From positions 1-41,782 of IMG/VR virus record IMGVR_UViG_3300047455_000334: DNA of 41,782 bases; one strand, given 5' to 3'. The stretch is from a virus. Below the pieces are notes generated by a model, which worked only from the letters and a program-made list of their open reading frames with translations, did no database searches and had not been told where the DNA came from. The translations under genes and the position numbers were made by a program. Shown piece after piece: positions 5,460 through 14,420 of the stretch; the stretch's first letter is position 1, and each line of letters opens with the position of its first letter.

Positions 5460-6233
5460 ATGAAACTAACAGCAGAACAAATTCAATCAAATTGGGAAAT
5501 ATTTTTAGATAATATAAATGTTCACATCTCAGGAAATAGAGGAGAACAATTATCTAGTTTTTATAAACGTTATGAAGAACGTGTTATATTAATGCCCGCA
5601 GCTCATAAAAAAGAATACCATGGAGCATTCCCGGGAGGATATGTTGCCCATGTAAATAGAGTAGTTGAAGGATCTCTTAGGTTATATGATATGTGGGAAG
5701 AAATGGGATGTGATATGACTACATTTACTAAAGAAGAATTAGTATTTTCTGCTATTAACCATGATTTAGGTAAAATGGGAGATAAAGAACATGAATCTTA
5801 TATCCCCCAGACGGATCAATGGAGAAAAGATAAATTAGGTGAAGATTATATGTTTAATAAAAAATTAGCGTTTTGTTCTGTCCCAGATCGTGGTTTATTT
5901 CTTCTTCAACAACATGACATTTCTTACTCATTTAATGAAATGGTAGCGATCCAAACCCATGATGGGTTATATGATGTTGCTAATGAAAAATATTTAAAAA
6001 CATTCATGCCAGAACAAAAACCTCGCACGTCTCTACCATATATTTTACATCAAGCTGATTTAATGGCCGCGCGTATTGAATTTGAGCAAGAATGGTTACC
6101 AAAGTTTTCTAAAGATAGTGTGGAACAGCCAAAGAAAAATTATACATTATCTGGCAATATAAAATCCTCTAAAACTAAAGCACTAAATAGTGTTGCAAGT
6201 ACGGGATTAAAAAACATGTTAGATAGTTTATGA
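5460..6233 (+). CDS. HD-domain phosphohydrolase
   Basis: The 257-aa protein carries the metal-binding residues of the HD superfamily in order: H64 (YVAHVNR), H101-D102 (NHDLGKMGD), H152, H167 (THDG) and D200 (HQADLMAAR). HD enzymes hydrolyse phosphomonoesters or phosphodiesters of nucleotides, including dNTPs, cyclic nucleotides and alarmones; the substrate here cannot be read from the motifs. Spacing between H101-D102 and the second pair of histidines is longer than in simple dNTPases and resembles cyclic-nucleotide-type HD proteins, but this is weak evidence. A role in nucleotide supply or in degrading a host signalling nucleotide are both plausible. Its stop overlaps the next start (ATGA). 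Confidence 0.85.
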   Translation: MKLTAEQIQSNWEIFLDNINVHISGNRGEQLSSFYKRYEERVILMPAAHKKEYHGAFPGGYVAHVNRVVEGSLRLYDMWEEMGCDMTTFTKEELVFSAINHDLGKMGDKEHESYIPQTDQWRKDKLGEDYMFNKKLAFCSVPDRGLFLLQQHDISYSFNEMVAIQTHDGLYDVANEKYLKTFMPEQKPRTSLPYILHQADLMAARIEFEQEWLPKFSKDSVEQPKKNYTLSGNIKSSKTKALNSVASTGLKNMLDSL

Positions 6234-6508
6234 TATTAGAAATTATTATTATAATATTAGGTTTATTAGTCGTTATCTTTGGATATACGACTTTTAACCT
6301 TTTACGTAAAAATGAAAGAGCAGAAGATATAATAGTTTCTCAACAGGAATTTATCAATAAAATAGATAAACAAATTACATTTACAGAAAAAAAATTAAAT
6401 CAAATAGACGAAAAAGGTTTATTTAAAAGTGATGATGAAATAGGTTGGTTTTTTAATGAAATAAAGGTCTTACAAAAAAAATTATCTCAATTTAAAATTA
6501 ATCTTTAA
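6230..6508 (+). CDS. Small single-pass membrane protein with coiled coil
   Basis: A 92-aa product with one strongly hydrophobic N-terminal segment (residues 2-22, rich in Ile and Leu), then a basic LLRKNER boundary and a charged helical region to the end (KLNQIDEKGLFKSDDEIG). The topology suggests an inner-membrane anchor with a cytoplasmic helix. It overlaps the HD-domain gene by four bases, so the two are probably coupled; a membrane partner for the HD protein is a guess. No family was recognised. Confidence 0.7.
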   Translation: MILEIIIIILGLLVVIFGYTTFNLLRKNERAEDIIVSQQEFINKIDKQITFTEKKLNQIDEKGLFKSDDEIGWFFNEIKVLQKKLSQFKINL

Positions 6509-6511
6509 GTA

Positions 6512-7216
6512 ATGGTAAGAAAAAGAAGAAAGAAAAGTAAAAATTACTTTACTCAGGAGACAGAGGACTATATTGTAAAATATAATAATGAACCTGATTT
6601 TGAAATACGTAGTAAGATATATCAAAGTCATATACATTATCCTTTTTTTAAATTAACCCAAAATATAATTCATACTTTTAAATTTTACCATACTGAAGTA
6701 GAAAATTTAGAACATCTTCAACATGAAATAATTACATTTTTATTATCTAAAATGCATTTATTTGATCCTACTAGGGGAGCTAAGGCATATTCCTATTTTG
6801 GTACTATTGTAAAACGTTGGTTAATATTATATAATACAAAAAATTATAAAAAGAAAATCCAAAAAGTTGGTGTTGAAATACTAACAGGTGAAAATTCAAA
6901 ACATACATATAACCAAGGAGATGAAAAAGTAAAAAGTGATTTAGATAAATATGTAGACCTTTTTGTCGACCATGTATCGGAAAATATATTTGAATTATTC
7001 CCTAAAAAAAATGATGCCCAAATAGCTGATGCTATACTTGAGTTATTCCGTAAAAGGGAAGATTTAGAAGTATTTAATAAAAAAGCACTTTACATTTACA
7101 TTAGAGAAATGGTAGAAGTAAAAACACCTAAAATAACAAAAATAGCGGATAAATTACATATAATCTTTAAATCACAATATATTTTTTATTTAGAAAACGG
7201 TTACGCTAGATTCTAA
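6512..7216 (+). CDS. 55: gp55-like sigma factor for late transcription
   Basis: The 234-aa product matches the T4 gene 55 group, which redirects host RNA polymerase to late promoters. The basic start (MVRKRRKKSKNYFTQETED) is followed by helices LTQNIIHTFKF (48-58) and NLEHLQHEIITFLLSK (65-80). Next is the sigma region 2-like core HLFDPTRGAKAYSYFGTIVK (82-101), continuing into RWLI. T4 gp55 is 185 aa, so this one has extra residues in the second half. In T4, gp55 works with gp33 and the sliding clamp; those genes are not in this window. Its presence explains the separate late promoter class (ATATTTATAATAAA), whose first structural example begins 17 bases after this gene ends. Confidence 0.85.
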   Translation: MVRKRRKKSKNYFTQETEDYIVKYNNEPDFEIRSKIYQSHIHYPFFKLTQNIIHTFKFYHTEVENLEHLQHEIITFLLSKMHLFDPTRGAKAYSYFGTIVKRWLILYNTKNYKKKIQKVGVEILTGENSKHTYNQGDEKVKSDLDKYVDLFVDHVSENIFELFPKKNDAQIADAILELFRKREDLEVFNKKALYIYIREMVEVKTPKITKIADKLHIIFKSQYIFYLENGYARF

Positions 7217-7231
7217 TCTTTTTCTATATCC

Positions 7232-7246
7232 ATATTTATAATAAAA
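7232..7246 (+). promoter_or_regulatory. Late-type promoter opening the structural block
   Basis: TATTTATA (7233-7240) then ATAAAATAAC, 13 bases before the ATG at 7254. From 7232 to the start codon the sequence is identical to 1042-1066, which is strong evidence that it is a functional element. No -33 box is present. Confidence 0.75.
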
Positions 7247-7253
7247 TAACATT

Positions 7254-7610
7254 ATGGGATCACTAGACAATATTGTATTTAAAAAGAAAAAATTTTCGGA
7301 TATCTTAAGTGAAATATACGATAATCAAAAGAAAAAAGAAACCCAAATCACAGGTTTAATTTCAGAATTAAAACCCCTTATAAATGATATAGGTGATGCT
7401 ACTTTAATTGTACCACTTATTAAAGAATATATGGAAATTGGCGTTCGTAACGATGAACAATTAATTAAAATGGCTACTATAGTACAGCGTGCGCTTAACA
7501 ATAGTGGTGGTGAAGAATCAATGGGTATAACGGAAGAAGAAAAACAACAGTTAATGGAGGAATTAGATAAACTTAACACTAATTTCGAAGGGAAAAAGGA
7601 TGGCGCATAA
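7254..7610 (+). CDS. Unknown protein at the head of the structural operon
   Basis: A 118-aa, mainly helical, charged protein (begins MGSLDNIVFKKKKFSDILSE) with a run of acidic residues near its C-terminus. It starts 13 bases after the late promoter core and its last 11 bases overlap the following hub/spike gene, whose Shine-Dalgarno (AAAAAGG) lies inside it. The overlap suggests coupled synthesis. It could be a baseplate assembly protein or chaperone; no family was recognised. Confidence 0.7.
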   Translation: MGSLDNIVFKKKKFSDILSEIYDNQKKKETQITGLISELKPLINDIGDATLIVPLIKEYMEIGVRNDEQLIKMATIVQRALNNSGGEESMGITEEEKQQLMEELDKLNTNFEGKKDGA

Positions 7611-8874
7611 ATACGGATTTGCATCGGTTAATTCCCAATTAAATTCTGGGAGGGATAATCAATCTGTTGTACAACAACAAATTGATGCACTATCTTCTAA
7701 CATTTTATCTGCTAGAGTAACAGATATTATTTTAGATGATAAACATCCTAAATTTGAAACCTATGGTGAATGGGCATCAATTGGAACTATATTTTTTGAA
7801 AAAGTTGAAGGTTCTCCTGATTTATCTTCTGAATTTCCTACTGTAGCATCTCCTTTAATCCCTTATTTAAAAAATTATCCGGTAGTAAATGAACTAGTAC
7901 TGTTATTTTTTGTCCCGGATAATAATGTTAATTTAAATAGTAATGTTAAAAAATATTTTTATATTAATCCTATATCTATTTGGAATCATCCACATTTAAA
8001 TGCTTATCCCAACTTAAACCAAACTGCTACTATACAACCTTCACAACAAAAAAGTTATCAAGCTATAGAACAGGGACAAACTCGAAAATCATCAAATGAA
8101 AAAATTAAATATGAATATAATTCCCCATTAGTTGGAGGTACTTTCATTGAAAGATCTAATATTCATTCGTTATTACCTTTTGCTGGAGATATTATAACAG
8201 AAGGTAGGTGGGGGAATAGTGTAAGACTTGGAAGTACTGCAAAAACAGATAGTATATTATATGGTAATAATTGGTCTAGTACTGGAGAAGATGGTAACCC
8301 CATTACAATAATAAGAAATGGCCAACCAGATGACTCTAGTGAAGAAGGATATTTACCTATTATTGAAAATATAAATAAAGATTTATCTTCAATTTATTTA
8401 ACCTCAAATCAATCAATACCTCTATCCACTTCTATAACTAATAACCCATCTATTAGTAATAACCAACCAGAATCTGTGGGGTCTTACCAAGGTAGTCAAG
8501 TAATACTTAATTCAGATAGATTAGTATTTAATACTAAGGCTGATAGTATAATATTAAATTCCCAAAGTACTATATCATTAACCTCAATAAATACAACGGG
8601 CATATATTCTCAAGAAGGAGATGTTGTTTTACAATCTTCAAAAAATAATATTAGATTAGGAGATGCTAGTGCTAATCAATCTGTAATGTTAGGAGATACA
8701 TTTTTAGATGATTTTGAAAATCTTTTAATAAAGTTACAAGCAATGGCCCAAACCTTATCAATTGAACCTATGTTATTTTTAACCCCAGGAACGGCAGGAG
8801 CAGCAAAAACACAAATATCATTAATGTTGAATAGTATTAATAGTTATAAATCTAAAATTGTAAAAGCTATATAA
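7600..8874 (+). CDS. Putative baseplate hub/central spike protein (gp5-like)
   Basis: The 424-aa protein has an N-terminal region (1-140) with the strand content of an OB-like or hub domain. It continues with the block LLPFAGDIITEGRWGNSVRL (191-210), which I know from structural proteins of T4-like marine phages. Around residues 305-370 short strands repeat (SIILNSQSTISLTS, GDVVLQSSKNNIRLGD), as in the triple-stranded beta-prism of cell-puncturing spikes; a helical C-terminus follows. No lysozyme domain is seen, unlike T4 gp5. The position just ahead of gp25 and gp6 fits a hub/spike role. The assignment rests on these patterns and on context; a different baseplate component is possible. Confidence 0.6.
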   Translation: MAHKYGFASVNSQLNSGRDNQSVVQQQIDALSSNILSARVTDIILDDKHPKFETYGEWASIGTIFFEKVEGSPDLSSEFPTVASPLIPYLKNYPVVNELVLLFFVPDNNVNLNSNVKKYFYINPISIWNHPHLNAYPNLNQTATIQPSQQKSYQAIEQGQTRKSSNEKIKYEYNSPLVGGTFIERSNIHSLLPFAGDIITEGRWGNSVRLGSTAKTDSILYGNNWSSTGEDGNPITIIRNGQPDDSSEEGYLPIIENINKDLSSIYLTSNQSIPLSTSITNNPSISNNQPESVGSYQGSQVILNSDRLVFNTKADSIILNSQSTISLTSINTTGIYSQEGDVVLQSSKNNIRLGDASANQSVMLGDTFLDDFENLLIKLQAMAQTLSIEPMLFLTPGTAGAAKTQISLMLNSINSYKSKIVKAI

Positions 8875-8875
8875 C

Positions 8876-10561
8876 ATGGGAGAAGAAGCACTTTTACAAT
8901 TAGTCCAACAATCACTTTCTACACCCCAGGGTAAATCTTTATTAGGAGATGCTTTACCTGTAGCTGATATACTTAATAGAATTCAAGAGTTATCAACTAA
9001 ATATAATATAGATCTTTCTACTTTAAAAGAAGCATCAGAAAAAGAAATAAATTTATCTTTGGGTTCTAATTTAACTAGAGAACAAAGAAGAGAAAAAAGA
9101 CAAAATAGAAGATTAAGTAGAAAAGAAAAAATTGAACAAAGAAAGGCAAATTTATCTAATGGTGTAGAAAAAACTCAAAATAAAATAAGAGAAGAAATAT
9201 CTGCCTTAAAAGAAAAATTAAAAAGTCAAACACCTATTTTACAAGAATATACTATAATAGGTAGACTTCAAGATAAAAATACTAATGCCCCTATGAAAGG
9301 GGCTAAAGTAACATTAGGAGTCAACCAAGATTTTGTAGAAACAAAAGCTGAGGTTGATAATCCTTTAAATGTTAGTGAAGAATTAATCCCCAACAAAGCA
9401 CCAGTTGATTTAAATGATTTAGTATTTATTCCTATTCCGGGGCAAACCACTAGAACGGATAAACAAGGAGATTTTTCTATTAAGGTTAAAATACCAATAA
9501 TTCCTGCTAATGGAAAAACCCCACTTGTTTTTGGTTTACTTTATTCAAAAAGTGGTTATATCCCTGGGACCCAAGCTATTATAAATGGTGATAAAACAAT
9601 AAAAACAAATTTATCATTAACTAAATTAATTAATCTTGATGAAGCAGCTAAAGATATATCCCAAGAATTTAATGATAAAATCGACCAGGTACAATCTACA
9701 GTAGCAGGTATTGCTATGGATACTTTTGGTAAAATTATTTCTGCTAAAAAACTTAGTATTGCAAAAATAGTAGATACTATTAAAACTAAATTAATTCCAT
9801 TAGCAATATCACTATTACTTGCCTTTGGTATATCAAAATTAACCCAATCAAACCGAAAAACTTGCCCAACCCCAGAAGCTTTAGCGGATGTTATTAGAAC
9901 TAGAAATAGAGTAGTAAGACAATTAAATCAAATTTTTAAAACAATTATTATTAATTCGGCTTTAGTTGTAGCTTTTAGGGCATTAGCAAATGTATTAAAA
10001 GGAGTTAGAATAGGATTAAACGCACTCCCATTACCTCAGGCAGTAGGGGTACCACCCGCTAAAGACTTCGGTGGGTTAATTTTTGCCCAACCCTATTCTA
10101 TGTCTGCTAAATTACAAGATATAACAGATACATTAAAAGGTTTACAAGAAGATAATGAAAAAACAAGTAGAGCTACTTTAGTTTCATTAATATTTTTAAT
10201 AGCAGGAGTTACAACTGTAGTATTATTATTAAAATCTATCGACCAAATGGCTCAAGAGTGCGCAGAAGAAAATGGAGCTGGAAATTTAGAATTAGAAGCT
10301 ATTAATCAAGAATTACTTGATTTAGCTGAAGAAGAAGCTGAAGATGGAAATCCTATAATAGGTAATGTAAATGGTTTTATTTTTAGTGTAGAAACTGATA
10401 ATAAAAACCCTGTAGGAACATTAAAACGTAGATTTGCTGTTGCTAAAGATAACAGGGGAGTTACCCTTTTAAAAGGAGAACCTTCGTTTAGTTCATCAGA
10501 TCAAATTTTAATAGATGAACTTGTATTTTATATACAACAAAATAATTTAAAAGCTAATTAG
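8876..10561 (+). CDS. Large virion-associated protein with Ig-like domain and membrane segments
   Basis: The 561-aa product has a very basic, helical region at 70-115 (QRREKRQNRRLSRKEKIEQR). A beta-sandwich resembling the carboxypeptidase regulatory-like domain follows (about 122-250: YTIIGRLQDKNTNAPMKGAK, then TDKQGDFSIKVKI). Three hydrophobic segments lie near 306-325, 357-372 and 434-452, then an acidic linker (EELLDLAEEEAEDG-like, near 480) and a C-terminal domain. The hydrophobic segments could be membrane-inserting, as expected for a protein injected with the DNA or a tape-measure-like protein; these are inferences. It starts right after the spike gene and lies before gp25, so a baseplate or hub role is likely. 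Confidence 0.65.
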   Translation: MGEEALLQLVQQSLSTPQGKSLLGDALPVADILNRIQELSTKYNIDLSTLKEASEKEINLSLGSNLTREQRREKRQNRRLSRKEKIEQRKANLSNGVEKTQNKIREEISALKEKLKSQTPILQEYTIIGRLQDKNTNAPMKGAKVTLGVNQDFVETKAEVDNPLNVSEELIPNKAPVDLNDLVFIPIPGQTTRTDKQGDFSIKVKIPIIPANGKTPLVFGLLYSKSGYIPGTQAIINGDKTIKTNLSLTKLINLDEAAKDISQEFNDKIDQVQSTVAGIAMDTFGKIISAKKLSIAKIVDTIKTKLIPLAISLLLAFGISKLTQSNRKTCPTPEALADVIRTRNRVVRQLNQIFKTIIINSALVVAFRALANVLKGVRIGLNALPLPQAVGVPPAKDFGGLIFAQPYSMSAKLQDITDTLKGLQEDNEKTSRATLVSLIFLIAGVTTVVLLLKSIDQMAQECAEENGAGNLELEAINQELLDLAEEEAEDGNPIIGNVNGFIFSVETDNKNPVGTLKRRFAVAKDNRGVTLLKGEPSFSSSDQILIDELVFYIQQNNLKAN

Positions 10562-10565
10562 TTTA

Positions 10566-10580
10566 ATATTTATAATAAAT
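10566..10580 (+). promoter_or_regulatory. Late-type promoter inside the structural block
   Basis: TATTTATA (10567-10574) followed by ATAAAT, 15 bases before the ATG at 10590 and a few bases after the preceding stop. It gives the gp25/gp6 segment its own late start site. Confidence 0.65.
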
Positions 10581-10589
10581 CAATATAAC

Positions 10590-10949
10590 ATGAAATTAAG
10601 TCAATTAAAAATTATTGTAAAAGAAGCAGTAAAAGAAGCTATTCAAGAAGAAATGAAAGATATTTTACTTGAAGCAGTTCGTGTTCCAAAAATAAGTACA
10701 CAACCTACTGTACAAGAAAAAGTTACACCTCAACCTCTCCCACAAGCTGATAAAGCTCAATTAAGAGAAAATATGATGAATGTTTTAGGTGGAATGATGC
10801 CAGGTGCTAATGGAACATTAAATGCTACATCAAAAGATGTACCTTTACAAATGACTGGTCCTGTAGACACAACCTCACCAAATGGTACTTTACCACAAGG
10901 GAATGTAAGCATGGATCAAATAATGGGTTTAATGAATAGTAAAGGGTAA
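10590..10949 (+). CDS. Small putative structural or assembly protein
   Basis: The 119-aa product begins with an amphipathic helix, MKLSQLKIIVKEAVKEAIQE, continues with a Pro/Gln-rich stretch and ends in a low-complexity Met/Gly/Asn region (ENMMNVLGGMMPGANGT). No catalytic or membrane motif is present. Its place directly behind a late promoter and before the gp25 gene suggests a baseplate-related or scaffolding function, unproven. Confidence 0.65.
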   Translation: MKLSQLKIIVKEAVKEAIQEEMKDILLEAVRVPKISTQPTVQEKVTPQPLPQADKAQLRENMMNVLGGMMPGANGTLNATSKDVPLQMTGPVDTTSPNGTLPQGNVSMDQIMGLMNSKG

Positions 10950-10951
10950 TT

Positions 10952-11359
10952 ATGGCATTTGGAATAAGAAAAGTATATCCTAATGATTTACGTCCTAGAG
11001 TAGCAATTGGTGTTAATTTACCTTTTGACTCGCCAGGTGTATTCCAACCTAATTATCAAACTAGGGATGCTATAAAAAATAACTTAATAAACTATTTTTT
11101 AACAAACCCCGGAGAAAGAATAGAAAATCCTTTATTTGGAGCAGGTTTAAGACAATATATCTTTACCCAAATAGAAACTGAAAATCTTGATTTTATAAAA
11201 GAAGATATACAAGCAAAAATTAACAGTAATTTTTCTAATATTGAAGTTGAAGAAATAGAAGTACAAAAAAGTGTTAATGAAAATACAATACAAATAAATA
11301 TAACCTATAGTATACCTAATACAGGAATAAATGATACTTTAGAATTAAACTTTGCATAA
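10952..11359 (+). CDS. 25: Baseplate wedge protein, gp25-like
   Basis: The 135-aa product matches the GPW/gp25 family of T4 baseplate wedge proteins (T4 gp25 is 132 aa). The hallmark block is YFLTNPGERIENPLFGAGLR (48-67), in which the conserved E of the GER motif and the NPxFG turn are intact; C-terminal strands with TIQINITYSIP follow. In T4 the protein forms the inner wedge with gp6 and nucleates the tail sheath. Its stop overlaps by one base the start of the gp6 gene, the same gene order as in T4. Confidence 0.92.
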   Translation: MAFGIRKVYPNDLRPRVAIGVNLPFDSPGVFQPNYQTRDAIKNNLINYFLTNPGERIENPLFGAGLRQYIFTQIETENLDFIKEDIQAKINSNFSNIEVEEIEVQKSVNENTIQINITYSIPNTGINDTLELNFA

Positions 11360-13233
11360 TGGCATTACTAAATAAGGACATATCATATATTAATAAAGAC
11401 TTTAATGATATTAGGGCTCAACTTATTAATTTTTCACAAACCTATTTTCCTAATACCTATACAGATTTTAGCCCGGCATCACCCGGGATGATGTTTATAG
11501 AACAAGCATCTTATGTTAGTGATGTTTTATCCTTTTATTTAGATAATCAGATTCAAGAAACATACTTACAATATGCAAGACAATTTGATAATTTATACGA
11601 TCTTGCTTATATGTTTAGTTATAAACCAAAAGCAACAGGTTTAGCATATGTTGATGTAGATTTTTATCAACAAGTTCCTTCTATAGCAAATGGTACAAGT
11701 ATAGTACCAGATTATAATTATAGCATAATTGTAGATGAAAATACAACAGTAACAACTCAAAATGGATCTTCATTTATAATAGATTCATTAATAGATTTCT
11801 CAATTTCAACTTCAGCTGATCCAACAGAGGTATCAGTATCTCAAATAGCAGCAGGAGAACCTACTTATTTTTTACTTAAAAAAACAAGAAAAGCAGCATC
11901 TGGATTAATTCAAACTCAAGAATTTACTATGGGGGCTTATAGACAGTTTCCAACTTTAGAAATAAGTGCTAATAATATAGGTGGAATTATAGATATTTTT
12001 GATAGTGATGGTAACCAATATTATGAAGTAGATTATTTAGGTCAAGATTTAGTATATGATCCTATTCAAAATACTAATGTTAATGATCCTAATACATATC
12101 AAGATGAAGATGCTCCATATATTTTAAGAACTAAATCAACAAATAAAAGATTTACTACAAGACTATTAAATGAAACAACATTACAAATACAATTTGGATC
12201 TGGTAATGCTTTACAAATAGATGAACAAATAACCCCAAACCCAGATAATGTTGGTTTAGGGTTACCTTTTGGTCAAAATAAATTAACAACAGCATATTCT
12301 CCAACTAATTTTGTTTTCACAAATACTTATGGAACTGCACCAAGTAATACAACCTTAACGGTTAGATACCTAACTGGAGGAGGAACTAGTGCTAATGTAG
12401 AAGCAAATTCTATAAATATATTAAATACTGGTAATAGTTCATTTAAAAATTCAAATTTAAGTAATACAACTATAGCTCAATATATATTTAATTCATTAGC
12501 AGTAAATAACCCAGTAGCGGCATCTGGAGGTAGTGATGGTGATACAATTGAAGAAATAAGACAAAATGCATTAGCCAATTATAATACGCAACAAAGAAAT
12601 GTCACAGCTGATGATTATTTAATTAGAGCTTTAAGTATGCCTTCTAAATTTGGTGATTTATCCAAAGCTTATACAACAAAACCAAGTGTAAAAGACCCAG
12701 ATACTATTTTAGATTTATATGTATTAGCTTATAACTCCAATAGTAATCTAGTAACAACATCAGAAACTATTAAAAGTAATTTAATTACATATTTAAACCA
12801 ATCAAGAATGATAGGTGATACTGTTAATGTTAAAGACGCTTTTATTATTAATATTTGTGTAGATTTTGAAATAATTACATTACCTAATTTTAACAATAGT
12901 GAAGTATTAGCTAAATGTCTATCAGCACTAAAAAATTATTTTGATATAAATAAATGGCAAATAAATCAACCAATAATATTAAGTGAAATTTCAGTATTAT
13001 TAGATAATATTTCTGGAGTTCAAACAGTGCAAAATTTATTAATAACTAATAAAGCAGGTACTAATAGTGGATACTCTCAGTATGCATATGATATTAATGG
13101 AGCTACACAAAGTGGTATTATTTATCCTTCTTTAGACCCAAGTATATTTGAAGTAAAATTTCCAAATAGTGATATTCAAGGTAGGGTTGTATCGTTAGGA
13201 ACAGGAGCATTTAGTAATACAATAGGATATTAA
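11359..13233 (+). CDS. 6: Baseplate wedge protein, gp6-like
   Basis: The 624-aa product matches T4 gp6 (660 aa), the baseplate wedge that forms the inner ring (baseplate J superfamily). The N-terminal block with YFPNTYTDFSPASPGMMFI (31-49) and YVSDVLSFYLDNQIQETYL (53-71) is typical, as are GGGTSANVEANSINIL (346-361) and the central LANYNTQQRNVTADDYLIRA (410-429). Its partner gp25 lies immediately upstream with a one-base overlap. The C-terminal part (from about 500) is a further alpha/beta domain (PIILSEISVLLDNISGVQTV) involved in ring contacts in the family. Confidence 0.92.
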   Translation: MALLNKDISYINKDFNDIRAQLINFSQTYFPNTYTDFSPASPGMMFIEQASYVSDVLSFYLDNQIQETYLQYARQFDNLYDLAYMFSYKPKATGLAYVDVDFYQQVPSIANGTSIVPDYNYSIIVDENTTVTTQNGSSFIIDSLIDFSISTSADPTEVSVSQIAAGEPTYFLLKKTRKAASGLIQTQEFTMGAYRQFPTLEISANNIGGIIDIFDSDGNQYYEVDYLGQDLVYDPIQNTNVNDPNTYQDEDAPYILRTKSTNKRFTTRLLNETTLQIQFGSGNALQIDEQITPNPDNVGLGLPFGQNKLTTAYSPTNFVFTNTYGTAPSNTTLTVRYLTGGGTSANVEANSINILNTGNSSFKNSNLSNTTIAQYIFNSLAVNNPVAASGGSDGDTIEEIRQNALANYNTQQRNVTADDYLIRALSMPSKFGDLSKAYTTKPSVKDPDTILDLYVLAYNSNSNLVTTSETIKSNLITYLNQSRMIGDTVNVKDAFIINICVDFEIITLPNFNNSEVLAKCLSALKNYFDINKWQINQPIILSEISVLLDNISGVQTVQNLLITNKAGTNSGYSQYAYDINGATQSGIIYPSLDPSIFEVKFPNSDIQGRVVSLGTGAFSNTIGY

Positions 13234-13244
13234 AACAAAAAATT

Positions 13245-14420
13245 ATGGCAGTATATAAATTATTTCCTTTACAAGATGCTACAATATATTCATTTTATCC
13301 ATATATGAATACAGGGATAGATCCCATAATTGAAATCGGTAATTTAAATGTAAATATAAATCCTTTACCTCAAGTATTTAGATATTTAATTGAATTTGAT
13401 CAAGATGAAATTAGTAGTGTTATAAATACAAAAGTAACAGGATCAGAATTAAAAAACTTTTCAAGTAGTTTAAAATGTTATATATCAAATGCCCAAGGAG
13501 TAGACTTTAATACAAATTTGGAAATATATCCCATATCGGGCTCATGGAATAATGGGACAGGAACATACTTAGACTCACCAGCTACTTTAAATGGTGTAAG
13601 TTGGAAAGCAAGAACTTTTTCTGGATCAACAGGAACAGGTGCGGCATATTGGGATTTAGCAGGTTGGGGACCTTATGTAACAGCTTCTTGGTCAGGAAAT
13701 ATTAATCAAGGAGGTGGTACATGGTACACGGGTTCAGATGACCCTTATAATACAAATATTGAAGTAACCCAATCATTTAGGTTAAGATCACAAAAAGATC
13801 TAAATGCCCCAGTTACAGATATTATTAAGGTGTGGTATTCAAGTTCTAAAAGCAGTTATCCCTATACACCTATTCAAAATAATGGATTTATAGTAAAATG
13901 GGAAAACCCAATTGAATTTAATACTGCAGACGCTGTACAACCTATTATGCAGTTTTATTCTGTTGATACAAATACTATATATCCTCCAACTTTAGAAATT
14001 AAATGGAATGACCAAATATTTGATCCCGGTGGGTTACCTGAAATTAAAACAACTGATTTGTTTGTTGCCCTAGATAGTAATCCTGGGATATTTTATAGTG
14101 AAAGTATAAATAGATTTAGACTTAATGTTAGACCAGAATTCCCAGTAAGAACATTTTTAACATCTTCTATAGATACCCAAAACCATTATTTACCTGCTGA
14201 TTCACTTTATTCTGTTAAAGATCTAGATACAAATGAAACATTAATAGATTTTGATCCTGAATTTACAAGAATAAGTTGTGACAACCAAAGTAATTATTTT
14301 GATATCTATATGAATGGATTACAACCTGAAAGATATTATAAAATATTAATTCAAACAACTATTAATGGTAGTACAATAGTAAAAGATGATAATTATTATT
14401 TTAAAGTTATAAATAGATAA
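13245..14420 (+). CDS. Virion structural protein with DNRLRE-like beta domain
   Basis: The 391-aa product starts MAVYKLFPLQDATIYSFYP and continues with RYLIEFDQDEISS, a layout like the DNRLRE beta-sandwich found in surface and fibre proteins (aligned strands ending in a LxxFD motif). The middle is Gly/Ser/Thr/Trp-rich (GTYLDSPATLNGVSWKAR). A C-terminal module (from about 265) looks like another beta-sandwich ending in FKVINR. Its first residues resemble the start of the proteins at 24848, 25939 and 29773. It follows gp6 and overlaps the next gene by one base, so it is likely a baseplate or fibre-attachment part. Confidence 0.65.
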   Translation: MAVYKLFPLQDATIYSFYPYMNTGIDPIIEIGNLNVNINPLPQVFRYLIEFDQDEISSVINTKVTGSELKNFSSSLKCYISNAQGVDFNTNLEIYPISGSWNNGTGTYLDSPATLNGVSWKARTFSGSTGTGAAYWDLAGWGPYVTASWSGNINQGGGTWYTGSDDPYNTNIEVTQSFRLRSQKDLNAPVTDIIKVWYSSSKSSYPYTPIQNNGFIVKWENPIEFNTADAVQPIMQFYSVDTNTIYPPTLEIKWNDQIFDPGGLPEIKTTDLFVALDSNPGIFYSESINRFRLNVRPEFPVRTFLTSSIDTQNHYLPADSLYSVKDLDTNETLIDFDPEFTRISCDNQSNYFDIYMNGLQPERYYKILIQTTINGSTIVKDDNYYFKVINR

